From contig NZ_JACEGA010000001.1 in the NCBI RefSeq assembly GCF_014174405.1, positions 742,001 to 806,000 of the forward strand: DNA of 64,000 bases, given 5' to 3'. Origin of the DNA: Variimorphobacter saccharofermentans. Lineage in GTDB: Bacteria; Bacillota; Clostridia; Lachnospirales; Lachnospiraceae. Shown piece by piece: positions 43,802 through 52,321 of the stretch. How positions within the stretch are numbered: the stretch's first letter is position 1; each line of letters opens with the position of its first letter. Under the pieces are notes generated by a model that was given only the letters and a program-made list of their open reading frames with translations, was not told where the DNA came from and searched no databases. The position numbers were made by a program, and so were the translations under genes.

Positions 43802-44422
43802 ATGAATAAGTATGTTATTACGATTGCAAGAGGATATGGTAGCGGTGGAAGAACGATAGGAAAGATGCTGTCAGAGAAGCTGGGAATTCCCTATTATGAC
43901 AGGGATCTGCTCCGATTAGCTTCTGATGATAGCGGTATCAATCAGGCTTTGTTTGCTAAGGCAGATGAGAAACTGAAAAAAAGCCTGCTATTTCGAATCG
44001 CAAGCAACGTATACAAAGGAGAATTAATTCCTCCGGATAGTGATGATTTTGTTTCGAATGATAACCTGTTTAATTACCAGGCGAAAATAATCAAAGAGTT
44101 AGCCAATACCGAATCCTGTATCATCATTGGCCGATGCGCTGATTATGTATTGAAGGATTACGAGAATGTAATAAAAGTATTCGTCCATGCTCCAATGGAG
44201 GATTGTATTAAGACCTTAAAGGAAATGACAGGCAAATCAGATAAGGAAATTGAGAAGCAGATTCTCTCCATTGACAAGCACCGTGCAGAATATTACAAGT
44301 ATTACACAGGAAGAGACTGGAAGAACGCAGAAAACTATGATCTGTGCCTGAACAGCAGTCGTCTTGGCTTTGATAAATGTGTGGAGATTGTTCAGAGCTA
44401 TATGGACATTCGTTTCCGATAA
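43802..44422 (+). CDS. Cytidylate kinase-like family protein
   Basis: This 206-residue P-loop protein belongs to the cytidylate-kinase-like (AAA_17/Cmk2) family. It opens with ITIARGYGSGGRTIGKML, where the glycine loop replaces a classical Walker A. YYDRDLLRLAS and IIIGRCADYVL follow. It resembles nucleoside monophosphate kinases but lacks their full lid, and members of unknown specificity are frequent in Clostridia. ATG 43802 is chosen over 43790 because GGAGG lies between them. It is 60 bases after livF and has its own strong hairpin terminator. Confidence 0.85.
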   Translation: MNKYVITIARGYGSGGRTIGKMLSEKLGIPYYDRDLLRLASDDSGINQALFAKADEKLKKSLLFRIASNVYKGELIPPDSDDFVSNDNLFNYQAKIIKELANTESCIIIGRCADYVLKDYENVIKVFVHAPMEDCIKTLKEMTGKSDKEIEKQILSIDKHRAEYYKYYTGRDWKNAENYDLCLNSSRLGFDKCVEIVQSYMDIRFR

Positions 44423-44454
44423 AACATGAAATAAATTAAAATTGAATTTAATTA

Positions 44455-44518
44455 TGCCCCAATAAGTTAGATAACGCAGCAGAAATTTGCCTGCCATGTT
44501 ACCTAACCTATTGGGGTA
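44455..44518 (+). terminator. Long hairpin terminator
   Basis: TGCCCCAATA-GTTAG-TAAC (44455-44475) pairs with GTTA-CTAAC-TATTGGGGTA (44498-44518). It ends in TATTATAG and is the first item in a 543-base gap that then holds element B2. Confidence 0.65.
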
Positions 44519-44597
44519 TTATAGTTTTCACCACATTTAACTTGATTATCAACAATTAATCTTATAATTGAACCATTGTATTTTATTGCCATAGACA

Positions 44598-44813
44598 GGA
44601 TAAGAGGGCCCATACATTGGGGGGGGTGTAGGCAGATACCGGAAAATGATTAGCCTATTTTCGAGTGAGTAACTGCATGCTAGTTCGTTTCGCGAGCGAC
44701 CGACGCAACTATCAGGGAGGAGCGAAACGTAATAGACGCATGCAGGAACTCCCGAAAATAGTGCTTGTTTTCCGGTACTGCCTACACCCTCCAATGTATG
44801 GGCTCTCTTATCC
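44598..44813 (-). repeat. Family B long-hairpin element, copy 2 (inverted)
   Basis: This 216-bp element matches copy 1 read on the other strand. Outer arms GGATAAGAG (44598-44606) and CTCTTATCC (44805-44813) correspond to GGAAAAGAG and CTCTTTTCC in copy 1. Inner arms GTGTAGGCAG/CTGCCTACAC and CCGGAAAA/TTTTCCGG also change together with copy 1. The 82-codon frame within it is homologous to that in copy 1 but lacks a ribosome site. Confidence 0.85.
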
Positions 44814-44815
44814 GT

Positions 44816-44887
44816 CCGGTTTAGAAATACCCACCGGTTTAGAAATACCCACCGGTTTAGAAATATCCACCAGTTTAGAAATTGCAG
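44816..44887 (+). repeat. Tandem 18-bp repeat
   Basis: Three near-perfect and one degenerate copy of CCGGTTTAGAAATACCCA start two bases after element B2. Confidence 0.85.
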
Positions 44888-44965
44888 GTATTGATAAGGT
44901 TGAAATTGTGTGTTATACTTTACTGCAAAAATTAGAAAAAGGCTTTGCCAGGAAAGAGGTATAAG

Positions 44966-46153
44966 ATGATATCAGAGAAAATGATGGGATTTGTTAAGAA
45001 CAGCTCAGTAATTCGAGCAATGTTTGAGGAAGGAAAACGATTAGCTGGAATCTATGGAGAAGAGAATGTATATGACTTTAGTCTCGGTAATCCCAGTGTG
45101 GAACCTCCCGTTGAAATCAAGGAAGCTTTACTGCAGGTAATCAATGAGGAAAATCCGAATCTGGTTCATGGATACATGAATAATTCAGGCTATGAAGATG
45201 TCAGAGAAACGATCGCTAATTCCATTAACAGCAAATTTCATACCGCCTTTCATCTGGAAAATATCATTATGACCGTAGGAGCAGCAGGTGGATTAAATGT
45301 AATACTGAAGACTCTGCTGAATCCGGGAGAAGAAGTAATTGTATTTGCTCCTTTCTTTGGTGAGTACCGCAATTATGTAAGCAATTATGATGGTAAGCTG
45401 GTAACCGTATCTCCGAATACAGTAGATTTTCAGCCTAATTTGGAAGAGTTTGAAAAGGTAATTACGAAAAATACAAAGGTTGTTATCGTGAATACACCCA
45501 ACAATCCGACAGGTGTGGTGTATTCAGAGGAGACGATAAAGAAGCTTGCAGAGATACTGAACAAGAAGCAAAAGGAATTCCAGACTTCGATTTATCTTAT
45601 CTCAGATGAACCATACCGTGAGTTGGTATATGATGGTGCTGAGGTACCTTATATTACAAAATACTATAATAATACCATAGTTGGTTATTCCTTTAGTAAA
45701 TCCTTATCACTTCCAGGAGAAAGAATTGGTTATCTGGTTATTCCAAAGGAAGTAGATGATTACGAGGATGTAGTAGAGGCAGCCAATGTGGCAACCAGAA
45801 TTCTGGGTTATGTCAATGCACCATCCCTGATTCAAAGGGCAGTTGCAAAATGTCTTGATTCGAAAGTGGATATTGAGATATATAATCGTAACCGTGAATT
45901 ACTGTATCATAATCTGGTATCTTACGGATATCAATGTGTGAAACCGCAAGGAGCGTTTTATCTGTTTGTAAAGGCTCCGGGAGGAGATGACAAGGCATTT
46001 GCGGAGGCAGCAAAGAAACATAATATCCTAATAGTGCCAGGCTTCTCTTTTGGTTGTCCGGGATTTTTCAGAATGGCATATTGTGTTGATTATGCGATGA
46101 TTGAAAGATCTCTTCCAGGATTGAAGAAGCTGGCGGAAGAATTCGGTTTATAA
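44966..46153 (+). CDS. Pyridoxal-phosphate aminotransferase, class I (AspC-like)
   Basis: This 395-residue fold-type I aminotransferase transfers an amino group using PLP. NTPNNPTGVVY binds the cofactor, SDEPYREL holds the Asp/Tyr pair, and the Schiff-base lysine is in SFSKSLSLPGERIGY. R in FFRMAYC binds the substrate carboxylate. AspB/AspC-type enzymes usually act on aspartate or aromatic amino acids; specificity is not clear. ATG 44966 follows GGAAAGAGG by six bases. HisC lies about 100 bases downstream. Confidence 0.92.
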   Translation: MISEKMMGFVKNSSVIRAMFEEGKRLAGIYGEENVYDFSLGNPSVEPPVEIKEALLQVINEENPNLVHGYMNNSGYEDVRETIANSINSKFHTAFHLENIIMTVGAAGGLNVILKTLLNPGEEVIVFAPFFGEYRNYVSNYDGKLVTVSPNTVDFQPNLEEFEKVITKNTKVVIVNTPNNPTGVVYSEETIKKLAEILNKKQKEFQTSIYLISDEPYRELVYDGAEVPYITKYYNNTIVGYSFSKSLSLPGERIGYLVIPKEVDDYEDVVEAANVATRILGYVNAPSLIQRAVAKCLDSKVDIEIYNRNRELLYHNLVSYGYQCVKPQGAFYLFVKAPGGDDKAFAEAAKKHNILIVPGFSFGCPGFFRMAYCVDYAMIERSLPGLKKLAEEFGL

Positions 46154-46249
46154 AGTATTCAACCAGAATAGTAATATTAGGTACGATAGAAATGCTGAGA
46201 AAGGAAAATACATAGTGGGAGGTAGTGTCCCGCCATGTAAGGATTATAT

Positions 46250-47314
46250 ATGAAGCCATGGGAAAAGAATATTCGTAAAGTGGTACCCTATGTTCCGGGT
46301 GAACAACCGAACAAAAAGGATATGGTGAAGCTTAATACCAATGAGAATCCCTATCCTCCTGCACCCGGTGTAGAAAAAGTCCTTAAGGATATGGATTCTG
46401 ATACATTAAGATTATATCCGGACCCAACAATCAAATTGTTAGTTGACGAACTGGCTCATTTTTATCACCTTAATTCTGATCAGGTATTTGTAGGAGTGGG
46501 TTCCGATGACGTACTGGCAGTGGCATTCTTGACCTTCTTTAACTCCCCCAGTCCAGTGCTGTTCCCGGATATCACCTATTCCTTCTATCCAGTGTGGTGT
46601 GATCTGTATCGAATTCCCTATGAAGTACAGGCATTGGATGAGAATTTCTGCATCGTTAAAGAGGATTATAATAAACCGAATGGAGGTATTGTGATTGCGA
46701 ATCCCAATGCACCGACCGCATTATATGCAGATCTGTCGGTTATTGAGGATATTATTGCTCACAATAAGGATGTCATTGTCATTCTGGATGAAGCATACAT
46801 TGATTTTGGCGGTGCTTCAGCGCTCCCGCTTATTGAAAAATATGATAATCTGCTTGTGGTTCAGACCTTCTCAAAGTCCCGATCCATGGCAGGTATGCGA
46901 ATAGGATATGCAATGGGAAATCCGGAGCTGATTAAGGCGATGAACGACGTTAAGTATTCCATTAACTCCTATACTATGAATCGCACTGCTATCCTTGCAG
47001 GTGCGGAAGCAGTTCGGGACGTAACGTACTTTAATGATAATATTCAGAGAATTATAAAAACCAGAACATGGACGGAAGAGGCATTAACGGATTTGGGCTT
47101 TTCCTTTCCGAAGTCAAGTGCTAATTTCTTATTTGCAACTCATAATAAGATTCCTGCAAAGGTTATATTCCAGGCTCTCCGCGAGAGGGATATCTATGTA
47201 CGGTATTTTAATGCCCCTCGAATAGATAATTATTTACGAATAACAATCGGTACGGAAGAGGACATGAGAAAACTGGTAGAGTTCTTAAAAGGATTTATTG
47301 AGAACTATAAATAG
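46250..47314 (+). CDS. hisC: Histidinol-phosphate aminotransferase HisC
   Basis: This 354-residue PLP enzyme converts imidazole-acetol phosphate and glutamate to histidinol phosphate, or acts on related aromatic substrates. VKLNTNENPYPP is the HisC signature near the start. IANPNAPTALY, LDEAYIDFGG and TFSKSRSMAGMRIGY (active lysine) follow. The C-terminal NYLRITIGTEEDMRKLVEFL is typical. It is isolated from other his genes, so a paralogous role in aromatic amino acid synthesis is possible. AAGGA precedes the ATG. Confidence 0.92.
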   Translation: MKPWEKNIRKVVPYVPGEQPNKKDMVKLNTNENPYPPAPGVEKVLKDMDSDTLRLYPDPTIKLLVDELAHFYHLNSDQVFVGVGSDDVLAVAFLTFFNSPSPVLFPDITYSFYPVWCDLYRIPYEVQALDENFCIVKEDYNKPNGGIVIANPNAPTALYADLSVIEDIIAHNKDVIVILDEAYIDFGGASALPLIEKYDNLLVVQTFSKSRSMAGMRIGYAMGNPELIKAMNDVKYSINSYTMNRTAILAGAEAVRDVTYFNDNIQRIIKTRTWTEEALTDLGFSFPKSSANFLFATHNKIPAKVIFQALRERDIYVRYFNAPRIDNYLRITIGTEEDMRKLVEFLKGFIENYK

Positions 47315-47406
47315 GCCAATAGTCTTATTATGCATTTTGCCCCTATTAAATAGGTACAAATTGTTATATGATATTCTTAACCATTTTTGTGCTGGGGGGA
47401 CAGTGA

Positions 47407-47814
47407 ATGAAAATATTAATTGCTGAAGATGATTTCATCAGTAGAAAGTTTATGCTGAGGTTCTTGTCGAAGTATGGAGAATGCGATGTAACGGTGGATG
47501 GAACGGAAGCAGTGGAAGCGTTTACAATGGCGCTGGAAGCAAAGGAAGGTTATGATCTGGTTTGCCTTGACATAATGATGCCGGTAATGGATGGTTATCA
47601 GGCATTAAAGAAAATACGCGATATTGAAAAGGAAATGCAGATACCGGAAGAAAAGGCAGCGAAGATTATTATGACCACAGCTCTAAGCGAAGGGAAGAAT
47701 GTAACAAAAGCATTTTCTCTTGGCTGTACAGCATATGCTGGGAAACCGATTGATCAGGAGAAGTTCGAGAATGTACTTCGTAAGCTGGACTTGATTGGGA
47801 GCAATGACGAATGA
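47407..47814 (+). CDS. Single-domain response regulator (CheY-like)
   Basis: This 135-residue protein is only a receiver domain. The acidic pair is AEDD near residue 7, the acceptor is D55 in CLDIMMPVMDG, the Thr is in IMTTALSEG and the Lys in AYAGKPID. It has no output domain, so it acts by protein contact or as a phosphate sink. No kinase or chemotaxis gene lies nearby. GGGGGGA is about seven bases upstream. It overlaps queH by four bases (ATGA). Confidence 0.92.
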   Translation: MKILIAEDDFISRKFMLRFLSKYGECDVTVDGTEAVEAFTMALEAKEGYDLVCLDIMMPVMDGYQALKKIRDIEKEMQIPEEKAAKIIMTTALSEGKNVTKAFSLGCTAYAGKPIDQEKFENVLRKLDLIGSNDE

Positions 47815-48458
47815 ATTATCAAAAGGAATTGGAGAAGATCATCCATAGGATAGAGAATGAGAGGATTTATCCAAAATTATTAATACACAGCTGCTGTGCA
47901 CCTTGCAGCAGTTATGTTTTAGAATATTTGACAAAATATTTTTCCATCACAATATTCTATTATAACCCTAATATTTATCCGGAAGAAGAATATCGTAGGA
48001 GAGTAGAGGAGCAGATTCAGTTAATACGTTCCATGCCGCTGCCCTCCAAAGTACAATTTATACCGGGTGAATATCTGCCCGAGGTCTATTATCAGAAGAT
48101 AAAGGGGTTGGAGAAGGAACCGGAAGGTGGGGAACGCTGCTTTTCCTGCTATGAGCTTCGTCTAAGAGAAGCCGCTAAGCAAGCAAAGGATGGAGGATTT
48201 GATTATTTTACTACAACACTATCCATCAGTCCCCATAAGAATGCAGAGAAACTCAATGAAATTGGTCAAAGCTTAGCTGCAGAGTACGGAGTAAAGTATT
48301 TGCCTTCTGATTTTAAGAAAAACAATGGGTATAAGCGTTCTATAGAGCTATCTAAGGAGTATGATTTATATCGTCAGGATTACTGTGGCTGCATCTATTC
48401 GAGGCAGGAAAGAGAACGCAGTAAGGCTGAGAATGCATCATTGGTTACGGGAGGCTAA
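47811..48458 (+). CDS. queH: Epoxyqueuosine reductase QueH
   Basis: This 215-residue enzyme carries out the last step of queuosine tRNA modification in organisms lacking QueG. Diagnostic cysteines appear in LIHSCCAPCSSYVLEYL, in ERCFSCYELRL and in DYCGCIYSRQERE, and YNPNIYPEEEYRRR is a family motif. These hold the iron-sulphur cluster and redox pair. It is translationally coupled to the CheY-like gene, an arrangement with no clear functional meaning. Confidence 0.94.
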   Translation: MNYQKELEKIIHRIENERIYPKLLIHSCCAPCSSYVLEYLTKYFSITIFYYNPNIYPEEEYRRRVEEQIQLIRSMPLPSKVQFIPGEYLPEVYYQKIKGLEKEPEGGERCFSCYELRLREAAKQAKDGGFDYFTTTLSISPHKNAEKLNEIGQSLAAEYGVKYLPSDFKKNNGYKRSIELSKEYDLYRQDYCGCIYSRQERERSKAENASLVTGG

Positions 48459-48511
48459 CGATTACGAGGCAGTTCTGATGTACGGATTTCAGTACAGGAA
48501 CGGAGGAAACG

Positions 48512-48724
48512 ATGAGATGTCCATCATGTGGAAGTGATTACTGTCATATAATAGAAGAAACAGAATCGAAAATTAAAGGCTATGGAATATTTAAAGGTTG
48601 CTGCGGTTATCTCATATTAGGTCCTATAGGCTGGCTATGCGGACTTTGCGGTATGGGAGAGGGACGAACAACAAGAAAAGCCTACTGGGTATGCAACCAC
48701 TGTGGGAAGAAATTTCGGGTATAA
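48512..48724 (+). CDS. Small zinc-ribbon protein
   Basis: This 70-residue protein has a CPSC pair at the start and a CNHC pair at the end, framing a hydrophobic glycine- and cysteine-rich centre (FKGCCGYLILGPIGWLCGLCGMGEG). It could be membrane-associated. ACGGAGG precedes the ATG. The next start follows its stop within two bases, so the two are likely coupled. Function unknown. Confidence 0.8.
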   Translation: MRCPSCGSDYCHIIEETESKIKGYGIFKGCCGYLILGPIGWLCGLCGMGEGRTTRKAYWVCNHCGKKFRV

Positions 48725-48726
48725 TT

Positions 48727-49110
48727 ATGAAGGATACGACGAAGGAAAAGAGTAAACAGAATTCTTGTTGGCTCTGGTGGATGATGCTGGGTGAGAAAAC
48801 CGGCTGTCATCAGCTGCCTGAGCGTAGTTTCTTTATCAAAGGTTATCAATTCCCGGTCTGTGCCAGATGCACTGGAGTTCTAGTCGGATATCTGATTGCC
48901 ATGCCGGTATTTGCCCTGAAGGGTATCTGTGTAACAGTTTCAATTATGGGAACCGTAATTATGTTCCTTGATTGGATGTTTCAAGCAACCGGAATAAAGC
49001 AGTCTACGAATAGTAGAAGATTTATTACAGGCTTGCTAGGTGGTTTCGGAATTATGTCGGTACAGTTATATCTGATCAGTAAAGTAATTAATAGAGTATG
49101 TCACAATTAA
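48727..49110 (+). CDS. DUF2085 family membrane protein
   Basis: This 127-residue protein matches DUF2085: CHQLPERSFFIKGYQFPVCARCTGVLVGY near the start, here seen as CHQLPERSF and PVCARCTG. The cysteines and histidine could bind a metal. Two or three membrane helices follow. ATG 48727 is two bases after the preceding stop. An open frame extends upstream to 48598, but that part overlaps the zinc-ribbon gene in another frame. A terminator follows. Confidence 0.85.
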   Translation: MKDTTKEKSKQNSCWLWWMMLGEKTGCHQLPERSFFIKGYQFPVCARCTGVLVGYLIAMPVFALKGICVTVSIMGTVIMFLDWMFQATGIKQSTNSRRFITGLLGGFGIMSVQLYLISKVINRVCHN

Positions 49111-49129
49111 ATAGAAGTAAACAGGAACA

Positions 49130-49170
49130 AGGATTATCGTGAGGAGTATAATAGAACGATAATCCTTTTT
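49130..49170 (+). terminator. Rho-independent terminator
   Basis: AGGATTATCGT (49130-49140) pairs with ACGATAATCCT (49156-49166) and is followed by TTTT. Confidence 0.88.
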
Positions 49171-49220
49171 GATTCAAATAATAGTATGAATAGAAATGCT
49201 ATTATTTTCAAACTACCCAG

Positions 49221-49275
49221 TTGACAAAATATAGTTCGGTGATTATAATGTAATAGCAAATGATAATTATTATCA
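49221..49275 (+). promoter_or_regulatory. feo promoter with Fur box
   Basis: A perfect promoter, TTGACA (49221-49226), 17 bases, TATAAT (49244-49249), is followed by TGATAAT-T-ATTATCA (49261-49275), the 7-1-7 Fur consensus, placed around +5. Iron-loaded Fur should block transcription of feoAB. Confidence 0.9.
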
Positions 49276-49369
49276 ATAAGAATACGCAAGATGCCTGAAT
49301 AGAAGAACCGTTTAGTAAAGCAAATTTACTTTCGCCCGGGTATACTTGATATGAAAGAGGATGTTCATT

Positions 49370-49597
49370 ATGACTTTAAAAAATGGAGTAATAGGGTCCA
49401 GCTACACTGTTTCTTCCCTGGACCTTGATCTTGTTACTATGAGAAGATTGGAAGCCCTGGGATTAACAAAGGGAACAAAAGTAAGAATATTAAATCGTAA
49501 TCGCGTTGGCTCTGTCATATTAATGGTAAGAGGAAGCAGATTGGCCTTGGGAAGCAAAATCGCAGGAGCAATATTAACGAAGGAGGCATCGGCATGA
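49370..49597 (+). CDS. feoA: Ferrous iron transport protein FeoA
   Basis: This 75-residue SH3-like protein supports FeoB. MRRLEALGLTKGTKVRILNRN and VRGSRLALGSKIAGAI are family motifs. ATG 49370 is chosen because AGAGG ends nine bases upstream; ATG 49361 would abut the ribosome site. Its stop overlaps the FeoB start by four bases, giving translational coupling. It is controlled by the Fur-box promoter upstream. Confidence 0.95.
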   Translation: MTLKNGVIGSSYTVSSLDLDLVTMRRLEALGLTKGTKVRILNRNRVGSVILMVRGSRLALGSKIAGAILTKEASA

Positions 49598-51648
49598 GAG
49601 AAGAGCTACAGGTAGGATTTGTCGGTAATCCGAATTGCGGGAAGACTACACTTTTCAATGCATATACTGGTGCAAATTTAAAGGTGGCAAACTGGCCCGG
49701 AGTTACGGTTGAGAAAAAGGAAGGGGCCTTTAAATATCATGACCATAAGTTCAAGCTTGTAGACTTGCCCGGAATTTACAGCCTGACCTCCTATACCATG
49801 GAAGAAAGACTAACCAGAGAGTATATCCTGGATTCTAATGTGGATGTTATTGTCAATGTAGTGGATGCCTCCAGTTTAGAGCGTAATCTATATCTGACAC
49901 TGCAGTTAATTGAGCTGGGAAAGCCGATTATACTGGCGTTGAATATGATGGATATTGTAGAAGAGAGAGGAATGGAGATCGATCTTCACAGACTTCCGGA
50001 GATGCTAGGAGTGCCGGTTATTCCGGTATCGGCGCGAAAGAAGACTGGACTGGATATCCTTATGCATACGGTATCCCATCATAAGGATAAAGGCTTTGAT
50101 CATAATCTTGAGCATCATCATGCCAATCTTTCCATTAAGGAGATCCGTCATAAGCATCAGCATCATAATGAATATCCGGTAGTATATAGTGATGAAATAG
50201 AAGATAAAATTGATGAAGTAAGTGAACTGTTACATAGCAAATACGGAAATGTCAATAATCTGAGATGGCATGCGATTAAAATTTTGGAGCTGGATCAGGG
50301 TATCCTGGAAAAATACCCTCTCAAGCTAACCGGTGTTGTCGATCATAGTTATGAAAGTGAAATCATTAATCAAAAGTATGATTTTATTGAGGAAATCATC
50401 GAAGAGGTTCTTGTGAACAAGAGTAAGAAGTCGGAAGCAACGGATCGTATTGATGGTATATTAACTCATCGATACCTTGGACTTCCTATATTCCTTGGAA
50501 TCATGGCACTCATTTTTCTCCTGACATTTCAGATCGGTGATTTCTTAAAGGGAGGATTTGAGGTTGCACTGGATGCGTTCTCGGTAACAACCTTGAATTT
50601 CCTGGTTAAAATAAATGCAAGCGACTTTGTTACCTCTCTTATTGTTGATGGAATTATTGCGGGAGTTGGAGGAATATTGACCTTCCTTCCCAATATATTT
50701 ATTCTCTTCCTGGCTCTTGCATACTTAGAGGATAGCGGATATATGGCGAGAGTGGCATATGTTATGGATGGGATAATGGGTAAACTGGGATTGTCCGGAA
50801 GGGCGTTTATCCCTATGTTGTTAGGATTTGGATGTACCGTTCCTGCAATTATGGCCTCAAGATCTCTTGAAAATATGCAGGATCGCCGTAAAACAATACT
50901 GGTAACGCCATTCATGTCCTGTAGTGCCAGATTACCCATATATGTCCTGTTTTCAGAAATGTTTTTTGAGGACATGGCGGTGGTAGCAGCATTTTCCATG
51001 TATTTAATCGGGATCGTAGTTGCTATTATCGTTGCATATGTTATGAAGGATAGGAAGGAGCTTAATGCAGGGAACACGCTGTTAATTGAGCTTCCTGAAT
51101 ATAAATCTCCCAATGTAAGAACGATATTAATCTATGCGTGGGAGAAGGTGAAGGAGTACTTAACTAAGGCCGGAACTACGATTTTCGCAGCTTCAGTAGT
51201 AATCTGGTTTGTTCTGAACTTTGGACCATCAGGCATGGTAAGCGATATGTCCCAAAGCTTTGGAGCCATCATTGGAAAGGCTATCGCTCCGGTACTGGCA
51301 CCCGCCGGTCTTGGCCTATGGCAGATTGTAGTGGCATTAATATCCGGAGTGGCTGCCAAGGAGGTAGTAGTATCCAGCTTCAGTGTATTGTTTGAAATTA
51401 ATAATATTACCTCTCCTGACGGTATGACAAGCCTTATGGGAATATTAGGCCAGTATGGTTTTGGAGCTTTAAATGCTTATTCGTTAATGGTATTCAGCTT
51501 ACTGTATATACCATGCGTTGCCACAATCGGAGTAATACAGAGGGAAATGAGATCCATTAAATGGACTGTGTTCACCGTTGTGTTCCAGCTCGGTGTGGCA
51601 CTGCTGATGTCGACACTGATTTATCAGATTGGAAGTCTGTTTCTATAA
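49594..51648 (+). CDS. feoB: Ferrous iron transporter FeoB
   Basis: This 684-residue iron(II) importer has an N-terminal GTPase domain: G1 GNPNCGKTT, G3 DLPG, G4 NMMD. A helical guanine-dissociation region and about eight to ten membrane helices follow, with gating motifs such as LLGFGCTVPAIMASR. Between the G domain and the membrane part (about residues 165-195) lies a histidine-rich stretch with HHKDKGFDH, EHHHANL and RHKHQHH. That stretch could bind metal and is richer than usual in the family. Regulation is by the Fur box before feoA. Confidence 0.96.
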   Translation: MREELQVGFVGNPNCGKTTLFNAYTGANLKVANWPGVTVEKKEGAFKYHDHKFKLVDLPGIYSLTSYTMEERLTREYILDSNVDVIVNVVDASSLERNLYLTLQLIELGKPIILALNMMDIVEERGMEIDLHRLPEMLGVPVIPVSARKKTGLDILMHTVSHHKDKGFDHNLEHHHANLSIKEIRHKHQHHNEYPVVYSDEIEDKIDEVSELLHSKYGNVNNLRWHAIKILELDQGILEKYPLKLTGVVDHSYESEIINQKYDFIEEIIEEVLVNKSKKSEATDRIDGILTHRYLGLPIFLGIMALIFLLTFQIGDFLKGGFEVALDAFSVTTLNFLVKINASDFVTSLIVDGIIAGVGGILTFLPNIFILFLALAYLEDSGYMARVAYVMDGIMGKLGLSGRAFIPMLLGFGCTVPAIMASRSLENMQDRRKTILVTPFMSCSARLPIYVLFSEMFFEDMAVVAAFSMYLIGIVVAIIVAYVMKDRKELNAGNTLLIELPEYKSPNVRTILIYAWEKVKEYLTKAGTTIFAASVVIWFVLNFGPSGMVSDMSQSFGAIIGKAIAPVLAPAGLGLWQIVVALISGVAAKEVVVSSFSVLFEINNITSPDGMTSLMGILGQYGFGALNAYSLMVFSLLYIPCVATIGVIQREMRSIKWTVFTVVFQLGVALLMSTLIYQIGSLFL

Positions 51649-51757
51649 GAGATGTGCTTCGATCAAAGCGTTCCTATCTAACATATAATAAATAGGAAAT
51701 TATCATTTCTTAAGTGATAGGTGCATGTATTGGAAAGGATGAAAGGAGGAAATAAGA

Positions 51758-51925
51758 ATGGCAGAAATCATCATTGTTTCATTAATTGTCGCTTACACAG
51801 GATTTGTCATCTATAAGAAGGCCAAGGACAGGAAGGAAGGAAAATCCTGCTGTGGGGGTTGTTCCTCCTGTCCTGGCGAAGCAAAATGTAATAGGGAACG
51901 ATTATTAATTAAGAAAAGTAAATAA
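51758..51925 (+). CDS. FeoB-associated Cys-rich membrane protein
   Basis: This 55-residue gene encodes MAEIIIVSLIVAYTGFVIYK, a single membrane helix, then a basic segment and the cysteine cluster SCCGGCSSCPGEAKC, and a basic tail. Its position after feoB and its composition match the FeoB-associated Cys-rich membrane protein family, which has an unclear role in iron handling. AAAGGAGG lies about nine bases before the ATG. It is cotranscribed with or close behind feoB and is followed by hairpin A5. Confidence 0.88.
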   Translation: MAEIIIVSLIVAYTGFVIYKKAKDRKEGKSCCGGCSSCPGEAKCNRERLLIKKSK

Positions 51926-51933
51926 ATGGATCA

Positions 51934-52121
51934 GGGCTGTTGTATTTTGTATAAGCAGGGATTATAACTTTCCTCAAGTACTGACAGAAGTACAGTTTGT
52001 TAATTCGGTATGTCTCAAACGAACATTAAGTTCGTTCTGTTCATACAGAATTCAACAACATTATTTCTGACAGTGCATTATGGAAAGCGATAATCCCTAC
52101 ATTTATATAGTGCGGCAGCCC
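51934..52121 (-). repeat. Family A hairpin element, copy 5 (inverted, most diverged)
   Basis: This 188-bp hairpin lies in the 396-base gap before dgt. Arms GGGCTG/CAGCCC and GCAGGGATTAT/ATAATCCC are shared with other copies. The conserved motif is on the minus strand (GACAGTGCATTAT on +). The pair next to it is CTTTCC/GGAAAG here instead of CTTACC/GGTAAG, a compensatory change. The opposite strand of the motif is diverged. Confidence 0.8.
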
Positions 52122-52321
52122 TGTTGTTTATATTAAGGGAAGAGCTGATATTTTATATAGGTAGCAAGCATTTGAAATAATTTTAAAAATAAAAAAGGAA
52201 ATAGGAAGACCTTGTAGAATATTAGTAGTATAGGCCTAGAAGAGAATTTCGGCGATGATTATGGAAATAATGACTGTTAATACTTGCGATTACTCCCAAG
52301 TTTTCTGAAAGGAGGAATTGA

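Noticed and set aside
44549..44964. Open frames on both strands before the AspC-like gene
   Set aside because: They cover family B copy 2 and the 18-bp tandem repeat. The repeated IPTGLE-type peptide is only the tandem repeat translated.
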